Source of the DNA: Bodo saltans
Taxonomy: Eukaryota; Euglenozoa; Kinetoplastea; Eubodonida; Bodonidae
Direction: 5' to 3'
Length of the DNA: 24,311 nt
Assembly (NCBI GenBank): GCA_001460835.1
Contig: CYKH01001409.1
Coordinates: 36,015 to 60,325 of the forward strand
The notes beneath the pieces were generated by a model. That model saw nothing but the letters and a program-made list of their open reading frames with translations. It was not told where the DNA came from and ran no database searches. This document shows positions 23,088 through 24,311 of the stretch, one piece after another. Made by a program: the position numbers and the translations under genes. How positions within the stretch are numbered: position 1 is the stretch's first letter; the number at the start of each line of letters is the position of its first letter.

Positions 23088-24311
23088 ATGAAAAGCGTCC
23101 CTCGGCCCTCCACCGCTGGCCGACAGCGCCCATCAAGTGCCTCGCAGAACATTCCAGGCCAAACAACTCCTAGGGGAACATCTTCATCCATCACACCACT
23201 CGCTCCTGCCCTTGGGGGAGGACGAGGTGACAACAGTAGTGTCAGAGTAACAGATGACATACTTCAATTTAGTGGAGCTGCCCCACCGTATTCCCCCACC
23301 ACACGTTGTCTTGTGAGCACTGCGATGCAAACCGACGGAAATGAAGTGCTTGAGCAACAGAAGATGGAAGATGAACGCCGTGTGGCTCGTCTACGGACAG
23401 AGGCGTCGCTGCAGTCCATCGCAGGGCTTACAAAAGCCTTGAACAGGCAGCATGAACGCAGCGCTGCTGTAGAAGAGATGTCGGCGTCGCGTGATAAGCT
23501 TTTAGAACGCGTTGCGGAGCTGGAAGCAGAGCTGCTGGTATTTAGAAAACAGAGGTTTGAAAACTCTACCAAGCCCGCAGGGGGAACACTCGCGTCTGGA
23601 AAGCCGAAACTCGCCGGATTGGTTGGTAAGAAGATCACAATTATCGACGTCACTGGCACATTGTCCTCCCTGCGTAGCCCAACTGCTGCTGTGGGAACGG
23701 GGAACAATGCTTCCAAGGCGGCAATCATCGATCATCAGCATCATCTGCACGCGTCGCATCTCGACTCTGAAGGCGCATCAGCAGCAACAGAGAAGCACGT
23801 CGGCAGCCACAATGAAACCAATTTGGAGTCCAATGCTGCTCTTACCGCATCCCAACAGCAGCAGCATCAACAACACAATACTCCTAGTGAGACTATCATC
23901 TCACCCGCGTTTGTGCTTCCGCATGGAGAGGTACAGCAGCTCCTATCCGTAACAATGAACACGAACGGAATTTTCTTGCCTGGTGCAGTTGAAACGCTGC
24001 GAACGTTGGACAACCTTGCAGCAAATGGCACACTGTCGGTTCAGTTGCAGCAACAGAACACAAACCACAAAGAGGGAGTGCCGTCGAGTGGGGACGGCCA
24101 GATGATCAGCAGTAGCGCCTCCCTGCGTGAAGCCATGGACGCCCAGCAAGAAATTATTCAATGCCTAGAGAAAGAAAATACGATTCTCAGGAAGCAACGC
24201 GATGATCAAGTCAACTCCAATGCAAAGGAACATCAGCGCCTCATGCAAGAATTGGAGGATACTCAGCAAACACTAGATGAGAACCCACGCCTGACCGTGC
24301 TCTTTGTCTTC
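23088..24311 (+). CDS. Hypothetical coiled-coil protein, 3' partial
   Basis: A frame of 408 codons runs from the ATG at 23088 to the last base of the window without a stop, so the end is outside. The product begins MKSVPRPSTAGRQRPSSA, a basic Pro/Ser-rich head. A heptad-like helix rich in Glu, Arg and Leu follows at about residues 85-160, then a Gly/Ser/His/Gln-rich linker (a cluster of Gln and His near nt 23850-23878), and a second helical stretch from about residue 340 to the window end (for example QEIIQCLEKENTILRKQ). No family is recognised; the arrangement is common in kinetoplastid cytoskeletal and flagellar proteins. An in-frame ATG at 22977 would add 37 residues, but AGs at 23044-23054 are good acceptor candidates and favour 23088. 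Confidence 0.75.
   Translation, partial: MKSVPRPSTAGRQRPSSASQNIPGQTTPRGTSSSITPLAPALGGGRGDNSSVRVTDDILQFSGAAPPYSPTTRCLVSTAMQTDGNEVLEQQKMEDERRVARLRTEASLQSIAGLTKALNRQHERSAAVEEMSASRDKLLERVAELEAELLVFRKQRFENSTKPAGGTLASGKPKLAGLVGKKITIIDVTGTLSSLRSPTAAVGTGNNASKAAIIDHQHHLHASHLDSEGASAATEKHVGSHNETNLESNAALTASQQQQHQQHNTPSETIISPAFVLPHGEVQQLLSVTMNTNGIFLPGAVETLRTLDNLAANGTLSVQLQQQNTNHKEGVPSSGDGQMISSSASLREAMDAQQEIIQCLEKENTILRKQRDDQVNSNAKEHQRLMQELEDTQQTLDENPRLTVLFVF

Overview
The window looks like nuclear DNA of a kinetoplastid flagellate, most likely a free-living bodonid of the Bodo saltans type (inference). Every credible gene lies on the + strand in one head-to-tail array. No gene needs an intron, and genes are 150-630 nt apart. 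Most starts are preceded by a pyrimidine-rich tract and then an AG shortly before the ATG, as expected for spliced-leader trans-splicing of a polycistronic transcript. The cytosolic ribosomal protein uL13, the PPP phosphatase and the ciliary proteins are all eukaryotic in type. I saw no bacterial operon signals, tRNA, rRNA, CRISPR or complete transposon.

Layout: 1-1836 3' part of a polycystin (PKD2-like) cation channel; 2045-2941 NADH-cytochrome b5 reductase; 3571-4590 LOG-family nucleotide phosphoribohydrolase-like protein; 4999-7701 large unrecognised, probably helical protein; 7978-15722 one giant EF-hand/WD40 protein of WDR49/CFAP337 type, split into two frames at about 12667-12680 by a 158-bp imperfect duplication and a T-run; 15913-16749 possible nucleoplasmin-like protein; 16902-18098 PP1-like Ser/Thr phosphatase with a disordered insert; 18322-20132 CFAP20-domain protein (CFAP20DC type) with an apparent 1-nt frameshift near 19827-19846; 20423-21091 ribosomal protein uL13 (RPL13A); 21358-22023 small membrane protein whose 5' end is replaced by an exact 54-nt copy of the uL13 start; 22394-22858 membrane-anchored cytochrome b5-like (MAPR) protein; 23088-24311 start of a coiled-coil protein running off the window.

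The genes do not form one pathway, as is normal for kinetoplastid arrays. A ciliary theme is visible (polycystin channel, WDR49/CFAP337-like, CFAP20DC-like), plus a small redox/heme theme (cytochrome b5 reductase, MAPR). The most striking feature is local duplication. There are exact or near-exact tandem copies of 15, 42 and 60 bp, all in frame, a 158-bp copy that breaks a reading frame, and a 54-bp copy of uL13 that begins precisely at its ATG. These could be real, recent duplications or assembly and haplotype artefacts; the sequence alone cannot decide.
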